Assembly: GCA_002407865.1 (NCBI GenBank)
Contig: DHPI01000078.1
Span: 8,087-19,520 of the forward strand
Length of the DNA stretch: 11,434 bases
Origin: Spirochaetia bacterium UBA5368
GTDB lineage: Bacteria > Spirochaetota > UBA4802 > UBA5368
Direction of reading: 5' to 3'
Shown here: positions 1 to 6,958 of the stretch, in pieces
Layout of the letters: every line of letters begins with the position of its first letter
How positions within the stretch are numbered: position 1 is the stretch's first letter
Notes under the pieces: model-generated
Databases searched by the model: none
What the model was told of the DNA's origin: nothing
What the model saw: only the letters and a program-made list of their open reading frames with translations
Program-made: the position numbers and the translations under genes

Positions 1-1
1 G

Positions 2-1417
2 GGCGAGGTTGCGTACCGCAACGCGGGCGACGTCATTATCGCGACCGGCGGCGCTCCCGTGATGCCGATGGTAAACTGCACCCTCTGTCATAAGTCCTCC
101 GACGAGTACCGGCGCTGGCAGGCCCCCCTCGAGCGTACGGTGCGGTATCCAAAACTTGTGATGGGGAACGATTTCTACGCCGAACGGTGCCTTGAAAACA
201 TTGAATCGATTGAAATAGCCGACATGGGCGTTACGCGTCCGGTCGTCCGCTCCAACGACGCCTATTCGGCCGATATCAGCGTAACCGGCAAAGACCGCGG
301 CGTCACGGCAATGCGGGGGATCGAAAAACTCGCGCGCATCAGCCAGGCGGCAAAACAGGCGGGCGATGGCAAGGGATTCCACGGCCTGAAAGAATACGGC
401 GGCGTTTCGCTCGCGGACGCCCTCGCGGCATGCGACGCGAAGATCGACATACATTCGGCGCTTATACTTTCGGCGCCCGACGGATACCGGTCGCTTATAT
501 CGGGCGGCGAACTCTTGCTTTCGCCGGCAGGCAGGCGCATCATGATCGCCGACACCCTCGACGGCAAACCGATTTCAAAACTCGGCAAATATCACATCGT
601 ACTGCCCGACGACCTTTCCGCCGACCGATGGGTGAAGGCCGTCGATAAAATCGAAATTGTGCCGGTACGTGAAAAACCGCGCCTCTCGATCGTCGGCGTC
701 GGCTGCGGCGATACGCGTCTCATTACGCTTGAAGCCATATCCGCCATGGCCGACGCCGACGCGTTCGTCTGCAGCGACGACATTTCACAGCGCTTCGCGA
801 AATACATCGGCGGCAAACCGCGCCTGTACGATCCGCTGCTCAGCATCCCGCATTACTACCAGAAAAAAAATCCGGGCGTTTCCGCGGAGGAGGCAAAAAA
901 GCGCGTTGCGAAAATCCGCAAGGAAAATATCCGGCAGATACAAGACACGCTGAAGGCCGGCCGCAGCATAGCGTTTCTCGAATACGGCGATCCCGCGATC
1001 TTCGGATCGTGGACCTACTGGCTGTACAGGCATTTCACGAGGGACGACATCCGCGTTGTTCCCGGCATAAGCGCGTTTAACGCCGCCAACGCCATGATCG
1101 GCAAAAACGTGGCAATCAACGGCTCCGTCGTCATTACGGTTCCCGACGGCATACGCTCAAGCGAGGGCATGGTTAAGGCCGTCGCGAAAAACGGCGACAC
1201 CCTCGCGATTTTCGTCGGCCTGCGCGAGCTGAAGGGGCTTATGCCGCTTTTTGAAAAGTATTACGCGAAGGATACGCCGGTTGTCGTCATCTATAAAGCG
1301 GGTTACAGCAACGGGGGCCGCATGATCACGACAAACCTTCGTGATGTCATCGGCATTGTAGAGAAAGACAAAGAGCAGTATCTCGGATTGATCTACATCG
1401 GGGAGGCGCTGAAATAA
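2..1417 (+). CDS. Sulfite-oxidase-like molybdopterin-fold domain fused to tetrapyrrole methylase (5' partial)
   Basis: The reading frame is open from the left edge (471 residues visible), so the true start lies outside; the GTG at 59 is internal. Two domains are visible. Roughly visible residues 85-220 resemble the oxidoreductase molybdopterin-binding (sulfite-oxidase) fold: an EYGGVSLADAL segment, a SAPDGYRSLI segment, then KYHIVLPDD and RWVKAVDKIEI. From about residue 225 there is a tetrapyrrole (corrin/porphyrin) methylase domain: the SAM-binding IVGVGCGD loop, YGDPAIFG and PGISAFNAANA. Such methylases transfer methyl groups from S-adenosylmethionine to corrin or porphyrin precursors in the cytoplasm. 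An N-terminal NCTLCH sequence is a CxxCH motif, which could bind haem c or a metal or be chance. The substrate is unknown. I am confident in the methylase, fairly confident in the molybdopterin-like fold, and unable to say whether the latter still binds cofactor. The gene ends convergently with the MFS gene, across the inverted repeat. Confidence 0.8.
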   Translation, partial: GEVAYRNAGDVIIATGGAPVMPMVNCTLCHKSSDEYRRWQAPLERTVRYPKLVMGNDFYAERCLENIESIEIADMGVTRPVVRSNDAYSADISVTGKDRGVTAMRGIEKLARISQAAKQAGDGKGFHGLKEYGGVSLADALAACDAKIDIHSALILSAPDGYRSLISGGELLLSPAGRRIMIADTLDGKPISKLGKYHIVLPDDLSADRWVKAVDKIEIVPVREKPRLSIVGVGCGDTRLITLEAISAMADADAFVCSDDISQRFAKYIGGKPRLYDPLLSIPHYYQKKNPGVSAEEAKKRVAKIRKENIRQIQDTLKAGRSIAFLEYGDPAIFGSWTYWLYRHFTRDDIRVVPGISAFNAANAMIGKNVAINGSVVITVPDGIRSSEGMVKAVAKNGDTLAIFVGLRELKGLMPLFEKYYAKDTPVVVIYKAGYSNGGRMITTNLRDVIGIVEKDKEQYLGLIYIGEALK

Positions 1418-1425
1418 GGGGCATC

Positions 1426-1508
1426 GGCCTCACCCCCGGCCCCTTCCCCCTCCTATATAAAAAATGCGGGTAGACGTGAGCGAAGGGGAGAGGGGGCGGG
1501 GTGAGGCC
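1426..1508. repeat. GC-rich imperfect inverted repeat between convergent genes
   Basis: The left arm (1426-1452, beginning GGCCTCACCCCCGGCCCC) and right arm (1482-1508, ending GGGGCGGGGTGAGGCC in slightly different form) are imperfect reverse complements of about 27 nt, with an AT-containing centre of about 29 nt. The element fills nearly the whole gap between two converging genes. Its C-run/G-run composition differs from the flanking DNA and resembles short palindromic elements scattered in many GC-rich genomes. It could also serve as a bidirectional transcription barrier. Whether it is a multi-copy element cannot be judged from one copy. Confidence 0.6.
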
Positions 1509-1510
1509 AG

Positions 1511-2830
1511 CTAGTAACGTATCGTCTTCCTGTCTACGCCGAGGAGGGGCCTGAACCCGATCATGCTGAAGAAAAGGTCACGCGAATTGACAGATTGCAC
1601 GCTCCGCACCTCGCGGAGGCTGAAGGGCACGGCCGCGCATACAATTAGACGCAGCGCCGATGACACCGCGAAAAGCGTCAGTATTTTATACCCCATGAGC
1701 GGCGGAAGATACGCGACGAGCAATCCCCCCGCCAGCGCGCCGGCGCTGAGGCTGAGGCCGTTCAGCACATTGAAATACGATATATACCGAACGCGCTTTT
1801 CGGGCGCGACCGCATCGTAAATATAGTTGGTGGCGCACAGGTTGAACCCCGCCCACGCGAACCCGGAAACAATCTGCGCAAAAACAAGAAAAAGGGGATT
1901 GCGGCTGACAATCCACAGCAGCGGGATTATCGCGATAATCGGCGCGGTAAACTTCAATACGCGAAGGTTGCCGATGGCGTCGGAAAACCGTCCCCACCGG
2001 TTCATCAGCGCGTACATCATAAATGTCGCGGTAATGGTGACGATCGTGTATTTGAAATAGCCGAACCCAAGGTCTTTCAGCATCAGCACCGCGAAATACG
2101 GCGCCGCCAAATTCACCGTAAAACTCATGAGGGAGATGAAAAGCAAAAAGCGCGCGAAATTACTTCCTTTCAACGCTCCAAGAAAGGCCTTCACGCGCAC
2201 CGCGGGGGCGGGGGCGTGGCGCACATCGGGGTCGTACATCTTTTTTAAATTATACCATGACCCGAGCCTGAATGCGAACGCGAGGCCGAAAATCGCGAAA
2301 AAACCCATTCTCACCGCATCCCCCTCCATCGAATGGAGAATGCTTCCCGCGGACAAGGAAAACGCGACAATAACGACGCCCAGCACGCTGTTGCGCCATC
2401 CAAAATACGCGCCGCGCTTGCCCTCCGGCACGAGATCGGACATGAGGCTTCCCCATGCCGGCGTCGCGACAGCGCCCAGCGCGGTAAACACGGTAACGAG
2501 CGCGATGCACAGCGCAAGCGACGCGGCCCCCGCATACGCCATCACCGCTATGCACAAAAGCGCAAGCGCCTGCAGAAAGACGAAAACGGTGATCGTCCTC
2601 TTGCGCGATTTCAGGCGCCGCATAATATCGAACGTCGCAAGCTGCGCCAGGGAGCCGACGATGTTCGGCAGCGAGCTTAACAATCCCACCTCGCGCACAC
2701 CGCCCCCCAGCAGAAGCAGAAAAGGCGTAAAATAATCCTGCGTAAGGCCTGTCATGCCGCTGGCGAATACCCCGTCAAAAAACGAGGCCCTGAGACTGTC
2801 CGAACGTTTCTTTGTATCAAGCCGGTTCAC
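1511..2830 (-). CDS. MFS transporter
   Basis: Major facilitator superfamily permease of about 439 residues in the inner membrane. It has about twelve hydrophobic segments and a loop reading SDLVPEGKRGAYFGWRN (about residues 131-147) that resembles the charged loop between transmembrane helices in MFS proteins. The substrate is not recognisable. The frame extends to a TTG at 2881, but that would add a hydrophobic stretch with no ribosome binding site. I chose the GTG at 2830, preceded by AGGAG (2842-2846) at 11 nt and giving a normal charged cytoplasmic N-terminus (VNRLDTKKRSDS). It lies downstream of marC on the same strand with a gap of about 120 nt, so it may share its transcript or have its own promoter. 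The 3' end abuts the GC-rich inverted repeat. Confidence 0.85.
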   Translation of the reverse strand: MNRLDTKKRSDSLRASFFDGVFASGMTGLTQDYFTPFLLLLGGGVREVGLLSSLPNIVGSLAQLATFDIMRRLKSRKRTITVFVFLQALALLCIAVMAYAGAASLALCIALVTVFTALGAVATPAWGSLMSDLVPEGKRGAYFGWRNSVLGVVIVAFSLSAGSILHSMEGDAVRMGFFAIFGLAFAFRLGSWYNLKKMYDPDVRHAPAPAVRVKAFLGALKGSNFARFLLFISLMSFTVNLAAPYFAVLMLKDLGFGYFKYTIVTITATFMMYALMNRWGRFSDAIGNLRVLKFTAPIIAIIPLLWIVSRNPLFLVFAQIVSGFAWAGFNLCATNYIYDAVAPEKRVRYISYFNVLNGLSLSAGALAGGLLVAYLPPLMGYKILTLFAVSSALRLIVCAAVPFSLREVRSVQSVNSRDLFFSMIGFRPLLGVDRKTIRY

Positions 2831-2950
2831 TATTCGTTCTACTCCTGGAAATGCGGTACCGAAAATATAAATACCAATCAACGATACCGCGATGGTTTCC
2901 GTACGTATTCTTTTTTATTTTTATTTTCCCGACGCGAGGAAAGGCTTCGC

Positions 2951-3550
2951 CTACGGCGTGTTCAGCGCGAGTACAACGATGATGCCTTTACGGACCATCA
3001 TGACGGCGATTGCCGCGAGGAAAAGGCTGACGATTTTCGAAAGCGCTTTGGACCCCGCTTCACCCAGAATTCTGCTTAAATACTCCGATACATAAAACAT
3101 AACGCCCGCTATCCCTATATTAACGGTAACCGAAATCAGCGTGGGAACCATTCCGTATTCTTCGATAATAAGCAGCGATGTTGTAAGCACCGCCGGCCCC
3201 GCAATGAGCGGCGTTCCGAGCGGCACCGCGCCAAGCTGTTCGCCGGCGCCGCTCCGCTCCACCGACACGCGCAGAATATCCATGATGGCAATACAGAACA
3301 ACACGGTGCCCCCGGCCACCATAAAATCGCCCTCGCTAATGCCAAGAAAGCTGAAAATCAGCTTTCCCAGAAAAATAAACCCAATGGCAAGGCAAAGCGC
3401 CGTTATCATCGATTGCAGTATTACCCTGTTCTTCGCCGCGCGGTCGAGCCCCTGCGTGAGGTTGACAAAAATAGGGAGCGTTCCGACGGCGTCAACCGCG
3501 ACAAAAACAGGGATAAACGCATGCAGCAAATCCTTTAAAAAAAGTTCCAT
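2951..3550 (-). CDS. MarC family integral membrane protein
   Basis: This 199-residue protein has the usual length and pattern of the MarC/UPF0056 family: about six transmembrane helices, an N-terminal AVDAVGTLPIFVNLTQG segment (residues 18-34) and the family hallmark PLGTPLIAGPA (110-120). The residue after the N-terminal aspartate is alanine where the family often has proline. MarC proteins sit in the inner membrane. The name comes from multiple antibiotic resistance, but a role in resistance was later questioned and the transported substrate is unknown. The ATG at 3550 is the natural start, although its upstream sequence has only a weak Shine-Dalgarno match. It is the first gene of a leftward pair with the MFS transporter and is divergent from the small secreted protein at 3840. 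Confidence 0.9.
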   Translation of the reverse strand: MELFLKDLLHAFIPVFVAVDAVGTLPIFVNLTQGLDRAAKNRVILQSMITALCLAIGFIFLGKLIFSFLGISEGDFMVAGGTVLFCIAIMDILRVSVERSGAGEQLGAVPLGTPLIAGPAVLTTSLLIIEEYGMVPTLISVTVNIGIAGVMFYVSEYLSRILGEAGSKALSKIVSLFLAAIAVMMVRKGIIVVLALNTP

Positions 3551-3611
3551 ATATGGGATTTAAAACGTCCTTTTATAATCTATAATTGGCGGATTATCGC
3601 TATTGAAAATT

Positions 3612-3639
3612 AATGTACGCGGCATGTTTCATTTGTCAA
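3612..3639 (-). promoter_or_regulatory. Possible sigma-70 promoter for the marC-family gene
   Basis: On the minus strand TTGACA (3639-3634) is followed after 16 nt by TACATT (3617-3612), four of six matches to the -10 consensus. This would give a leader of about 55-60 nt before the ATG at 3550. The -35 is perfect but the -10 is moderate, so this is a prediction only. Confidence 0.4.
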
Positions 3640-3721
3640 TTGTTTTCCACCGGCGGCATGCGGCGGATCTGTCGAATCTGCGCTATTAAATTTTTCATTA
3701 AACCAGAGGGCGCGGTCTTGC

Positions 3722-3750
3722 TTTACATTTTGACAAACTCAGATTATAAT
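3722..3750 (+). promoter_or_regulatory. Near-consensus sigma-70 promoter for the charged secreted protein
   Basis: TTTACA (3722-3727, five of six) is separated by exactly 17 nt from a perfect TATAAT (3745-3750). Transcription would start near 3757, leaving a leader of about 83 nt before the ATG at 3840. A TTGACA at 3730-3735 overlaps the spacer but is only 9 nt from this -10, so it is not the matching -35. Confidence 0.6.
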
Positions 3751-3839
3751 TATTTACAGCATGTCCCTTTTTTTTATCCGGTTCGTTATAGTATAGTACG
3801 GATGCGATTAATCCGAAAATTTCACAGGGAGGAACACCA

Positions 3840-4229
3840 ATGAAGAAGCTCATGATGTCAGTTGCCGCATTGCTATTCGCGTTTTCACTTCCCGTATTTT
3901 CCCAGGATTCAACGGCCGATACGGAAAAAAAGGTAAAGGACCCGTATGGAGCGGAGCGGTCGGCCGAAGTTAACAAGGGAAAAATGGGCGAAAAAATGCG
4001 TACCAGAAACGAGGAGCGAAAAGAGGTGCGCAAAGCTGAGAAAGCGGAGATGAAAGAGAAAAAAATGGAGAGAAAAGAGATCCGTAAGGAAAAAGCCGAT
4101 AAAAGCGGAGACGCTGAAAAAGAAAAAATTCGCGAGCGCACTGAAAAGCGCAAAGAGCTCAGGAAAGATGCGCGCGAAAAAGGGAAAGAGGCGCGCAGCG
4201 AGAACAGGGAAATGAAGCGGAACAAATAA
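3840..4229 (+). CDS. Small secreted, Lys/Glu/Arg-rich helical protein
   Basis: This is a 129-residue protein of no recognised family. It starts with a clear Sec signal peptide (MKK, then a hydrophobic stretch ending near SLPVFSQ, cleavage about residue 21). The mature part is almost entirely K, E and R with few hydrophobic residues, predicting a long charged helix or single-alpha-helix/coiled-coil rod. Three near-identical hexamers occur, RKEVRK (60-65), RKEIRK (78-83) and RKELRK (104-109), spaced 18 and 26 residues apart, so their aliphatic residues could fall on nearly the same helix face. The ribosome binding site GGGAGG (3828 onward) is excellent and the upstream promoter is near consensus, suggesting strong expression. 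No cysteine or enzymatic motif is seen. It would act in the periplasm. It precedes a predicted outer-membrane protein on the same strand, separated by a strong hairpin. Confidence 0.85.
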   Translation: MKKLMMSVAALLFAFSLPVFSQDSTADTEKKVKDPYGAERSAEVNKGKMGEKMRTRNEERKEVRKAEKAEMKEKKMERKEIRKEKADKSGDAEKEKIRERTEKRKELRKDAREKGKEARSENREMKRNK

Positions 4230-4247
4230 AAAGCAGGCCGCAGTGCC

Positions 4248-4289
4248 GCCGATTAATATGAAAAGCGTCAGCTTTTCATATTAATCGGC
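4248..4289 (+). terminator. Perfect 19-bp hairpin between two + strand genes
   Basis: Positions 4248-4266 and 4271-4289 are exact reverse complements (19 bp), with a GTCA loop. The right arm is not followed by a T-run, so it is not a classic intrinsic terminator. It starts 18 nt after the upstream stop codon and ends about 10 nt before the GGGGAGG of the next gene. It could be a processing or stability stem, an attenuating structure over the beta-barrel gene, or a dispersed palindromic repeat. Confidence 0.5.
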
Positions 4290-4307
4290 TTCGGGCGGGG
4301 AGGAGCT

Positions 4308-5246
4308 TTGCTGCAATTGCGAGTATTTCTGAAACTATCATTATTTATTCTGCTGGCTTTCGTTATAATGCCCCGCCCGGCTGTTGCCGGCACCGCGGCC
4401 GGCCCGCTAACGCTCGACACGGGATTCAGGGGATACTATTCGTCGGGCGTATCTCCGGCAAATATCTATTACAAGGAATTCGCCATCGTCGGCATGCAGT
4501 TTCTCAGTGCAACCCTTTCGCCGGAAATCGCCCTTTATCAGCAGTACCAGATAACGGACGGAAATGGGGGATATTATACCATCAATTATACCCAGCCGGC
4601 CGCCACGGCGCGTATCGATATAACCGAGCGCGTGCATCTTTTCGGCGAATACCGATATTCGTTCGGCGACAAAAAATTCAGTGCGCATGAATATTCCGGC
4701 GAAGCCTCTCTCGATATCGGCGATTTTTCGATTTCAGGAAATTACGGCATACGAACCGCGAACTATACCCTTGCGTCACAAAAAATTACCATTAAAAACC
4801 GGGATGCCGTCATTACCGCGGATTACTTCGCGTCTTCACATATTGGGATTGAGGCGGGCTATACGTATAAAACCACATTTTTCAGCACCCTCGGATATAC
4901 GTACGCTCAACACCTGGCCACTGTGGGCGTTATGCCGTCCATAATGAAAAATCTATTTTGCGCCGCCGGACTGAATGCCGGAAGGGATTCAGACGATTAC
5001 ACAATCGCAGGCGCGCGCCTGGCGATGGCGCTGACCATACCCGGCGGCGTGTCGGATGTAAAGGTGTCCTTTTCATATTCAGGTAATTATTTCATCGCAC
5101 CGCACGCGGCCGGAAACAAAAGCGGCTCACGGCATTACGGCAGTGGAGGCGGCTCAACACGGATTAATCCTTACCTTAAAAGCTCCATCGTGGGGAAATC
5201 ATATTTTTCGAGCCTCTTGAGTTTTGGCGCAACGCTCCGGCTGTAA
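4308..5246 (+). CDS. Predicted outer-membrane beta-barrel protein
   Basis: About 312 residues with a signal peptide (LRVFLKLSLFILLAF core, cleavage after PAVA) followed by alternating polar/aromatic strands typical of porin-like barrels, such as HLFGEYRYSFGD and IGIEAGYTYKTTFF. Many strands are separated by short turns, with a Gly/Ser-rich loop near the C-terminus. No plug or TonB box is seen, so it is not a TonB-dependent receptor. I do not recognise the family, and the pore or adhesin function is unknown. The start is uncertain: a TTG at 4308 lies only 2 nt after AGGAG (4301-4305), and an in-frame TTG at 4317 has 11 nt spacing. Both keep the signal peptide. It probably shares a transcript with the charged secreted protein unless the hairpin terminates. 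It ends one base from the convergent anti-sigma gene. Confidence 0.75.
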   Translation: MLQLRVFLKLSLFILLAFVIMPRPAVAGTAAGPLTLDTGFRGYYSSGVSPANIYYKEFAIVGMQFLSATLSPEIALYQQYQITDGNGGYYTINYTQPAATARIDITERVHLFGEYRYSFGDKKFSAHEYSGEASLDIGDFSISGNYGIRTANYTLASQKITIKNRDAVITADYFASSHIGIEAGYTYKTTFFSTLGYTYAQHLATVGVMPSIMKNLFCAAGLNAGRDSDDYTIAGARLAMALTIPGGVSDVKVSFSYSGNYFIAPHAAGNKSGSRHYGSGGGSTRINPYLKSSIVGKSYFSSLLSFGATLRL

Positions 5247-5247
5247 T

Positions 5248-6387
5248 TTATTTGTACCTTCCTCTTTCACGGCCGCGGATATCCCGTTGCAGTTCACGCT
5301 GTTCCCTGACATTCTCACGAATGCCCGATCTCTCACGCTGACGGTCATCTTTCCGCTGCCTGGCCTCGGGGCCCTGACCGTTATCATTCGATACTGTATC
5401 GCCTGCGTTGTCTGACGGCGGCCCTTCACGAAATGCCGCCCGCGGGACGCCTGGAAGGACCGCGCGGGAGGGGCCGGTTGAAGGCGCTATGCCATTTTCC
5501 AGCCCCATGACCGCGTTGTACCCCCTGATATCACGCTCATCAATCGGCCGGCTCATTATCCCTGTAGAAACAGTATATACTGTTCCCGCCACGGCATCTA
5601 CCGCATCCCCGGAGACCGGCATCACCCGTACACTCCCCTCCCGCATCATGAGGGTCGTTTTGTCCGGCTCCACGCCAAGGAGAAAATCCGTGCCCGTTGC
5701 GGATATGCGCGCCCTCGGAGTTGTGTAGTCGTAGCGCACCGTATATCCGCCATGCGTAAAACGCGAGACGAGCGTCCCCCTGTCGAGCCTGAACGAAAAC
5801 ACATATGCATCGGTAATGCTCCTCCGGGCTTTATCTATTGAAAAAACACAATCGCCCGAGAGCCTGAGCATGAAAATATTTGAATGCCTCAATTCAAGAC
5901 ATGATTTCGGACCAAGGCGCAGTGCGCCGCCGGGCGCAATCGTGTCATTCTCGGCAACAGTCGCGTCATTAACTGTTACATCGCCCCGCAGCATGCGCAC
6001 CGTAAAGGGCGCGCTGTACGATACCGGTTGTATTATCCCTATGGAAAACGCGATGCCCACTGCCGCAACAAGAACGGAAAATACGGCCGCCGGTTTTTTG
6101 TATGCGTGCGTCATGCCGTATAATTTCTTCAGTACTGATGCCCCCATTTCCCGGCTGTAAATCTCGTCGTACGAATTCATCACGCGGATTTTGAGGCCGG
6201 GGCCCGGCATATCCGGCGGCGCGGGTCTATTCGCCAGGATTGACCGCATCTTTTCGTGTCGCTCGCGGCATTCCGCGCACAACCCAAGATGCGACATCGC
6301 GGCGCTTCTGGTCTGGCCGTCGTCTCCCGAAAGAAGGCGTGCCAGTTGTTTATTTGTACAGTGCCGTTTCATCGAACCATATGCCAT
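5248..6387 (-). CDS. Anti-sigma factor with zinc-finger (ZAS-type) and FecR domains
   Basis: This membrane-spanning anti-sigma factor has about 379 residues. The cytoplasmic N-terminus carries the anti-sigma zinc motif H33-x3-C37-x2-C40 (HLGLCAEC), with H9 or C10 as the likely fourth ligand. One transmembrane helix lies at about 100-119. A FecR domain follows at about 130-265 in the periplasm, including the strand-rich TTPRARISATGTDFLLGV segment. After a Pro/Gly linker comes a highly charged Arg/Glu/Gln tail (about 340-379). FecR-type proteins hold an ECF sigma factor inactive and respond to envelope signals. The gene lies 26 nt after the sigma gene in the same direction, the usual arrangement. 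The start is ambiguous: TTG 6390, ATG 6387 and ATG 6372 are in frame and none has a good Shine-Dalgarno. No FecA-like transducer is present here. Confidence 0.85.
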   Translation of the reverse strand: MAYGSMKRHCTNKQLARLLSGDDGQTRSAAMSHLGLCAECRERHEKMRSILANRPAPPDMPGPGLKIRVMNSYDEIYSREMGASVLKKLYGMTHAYKKPAAVFSVLVAAVGIAFSIGIIQPVSYSAPFTVRMLRGDVTVNDATVAENDTIAPGGALRLGPKSCLELRHSNIFMLRLSGDCVFSIDKARRSITDAYVFSFRLDRGTLVSRFTHGGYTVRYDYTTPRARISATGTDFLLGVEPDKTTLMMREGSVRVMPVSGDAVDAVAGTVYTVSTGIMSRPIDERDIRGYNAVMGLENGIAPSTGPSRAVLPGVPRAAFREGPPSDNAGDTVSNDNGQGPEARQRKDDRQRERSGIRENVREQRELQRDIRGRERGRYK

Positions 6388-6413
6388 CAATTATATAACG
6401 ATTCAAAGGCATA

Positions 6414-6947
6414 TCAATGCCAAAAAAACAGCAATGCGGCCAGAAGCCCGTTTTCTCTTAACGCATCGGCGATGCGTGTAAGGATTGCGCTCATTTTTCT
6501 CTTTGCCGTTCTTTCCGATATGCCAAGCGATTCCCCTATGTCCCGGTATGTCATTTGCATGTCGCTTTTCATGATGAAAACAGACCTCGTTACATGGTCC
6601 GATTTCTGCACTACCGCATTGACAATCCTGTTTGTTTCCCGAAGCCCGATTTCGTCCGAGGCGTCTTCCGCCATTAGCTCCTGCAATCCATCATCAAGCG
6701 CAACAAACAGGATTTTGCCGCTTTTTCTCTGATAATCGATGCAAATATTCCGGGCTATCGTGTAGAGGAGAGACTTCAGGTTTGCTTCATCAATTGCGCG
6801 TTTTGCCGAATATTCAATGAACCGCACAAATGTATCGTGCAACAGATCCTCGGCAGTCTCGCTGGAACGTACAAAACCGTAGATATAGATATAAAGCTGC
6901 CTGCTGTATCTGTCATATAATTGCGAGGTTTTTTCCCTGTCTATCAT
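6414..6947 (-). CDS. ECF-type RNA polymerase sigma factor
   Basis: This 177-residue protein has the two-domain architecture of extracytoplasmic-function sigma factors. Region 2 (about residues 10-75) includes SSETAEDLLHDTFVRFIE and the NICIDYQRK end of region 2.4. Region 4 (about 105-160) carries the helix-turn-helix MTYRDIGESLGISERTAKR (132-150) that contacts the -35 element. It directs RNA polymerase to a dedicated regulon when released by the adjacent FecR-type anti-sigma factor. The short C-terminus is unusually hydrophobic (GLLAALLFFWH). Its ATG is 11 nt after the stop of the MFS_3 gene, and the GGAG preceding it overlaps that stop codon, pointing to translational coupling with the transporter. 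The target promoters cannot be identified from this window. Confidence 0.92.
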   Translation of the reverse strand: MIDREKTSQLYDRYSRQLYIYIYGFVRSSETAEDLLHDTFVRFIEYSAKRAIDEANLKSLLYTIARNICIDYQRKSGKILFVALDDGLQELMAEDASDEIGLRETNRIVNAVVQKSDHVTRSVFIMKSDMQMTYRDIGESLGISERTAKRKMSAILTRIADALRENGLLAALLFFWH

Positions 6948-6958
6948 GGCGCGCCGAA

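Larger units (their letters stand above)
3551..3839. other. Divergent AT-rich intergenic region (289 bp)
   Basis: No credible gene was found between marC and the secreted-protein gene. The region holds an outward promoter candidate on each strand and an AT-rich leader for the rightward gene. A small dyad, CGGAT/ATCCG (3799-3803 and 3811-3815), lies in that leader just upstream of the ribosome binding site. Confidence 0.6.

Noticed and set aside
2127..2735. 202-codon + strand open frame inside the MFS transporter gene
   Set aside because: It is antisense to a clear MFS gene, with a lysine/arginine/proline/serine-rich low-quality protein and no family similarity. Such frames are common in GC-rich codon positions.
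2831..2881. TTG-initiated 17-residue extension of the first MFS gene
   Set aside because: It lacks a ribosome binding site and would place a hydrophobic stretch before the charged cytoplasmic N-terminus.
2930..2955. AGGC-GAA-GCCT hairpin at the end of the marC-family gene
   Set aside because: The stem has only four base pairs and no T-run follows, so it is not a supported terminator.
3730..3750. TTGACA 9 nt before TATAAT
   Set aside because: The spacing is too short for sigma-70; the 17-nt partner TTTACA at 3722 is used instead.
6391..6404. TATATAACG-type sequence between sigma and anti-sigma genes resembling half of a ModE operator
   Set aside because: There is only one half-site, it is not palindromic, and it lies inside an operon, so it is probably chance.
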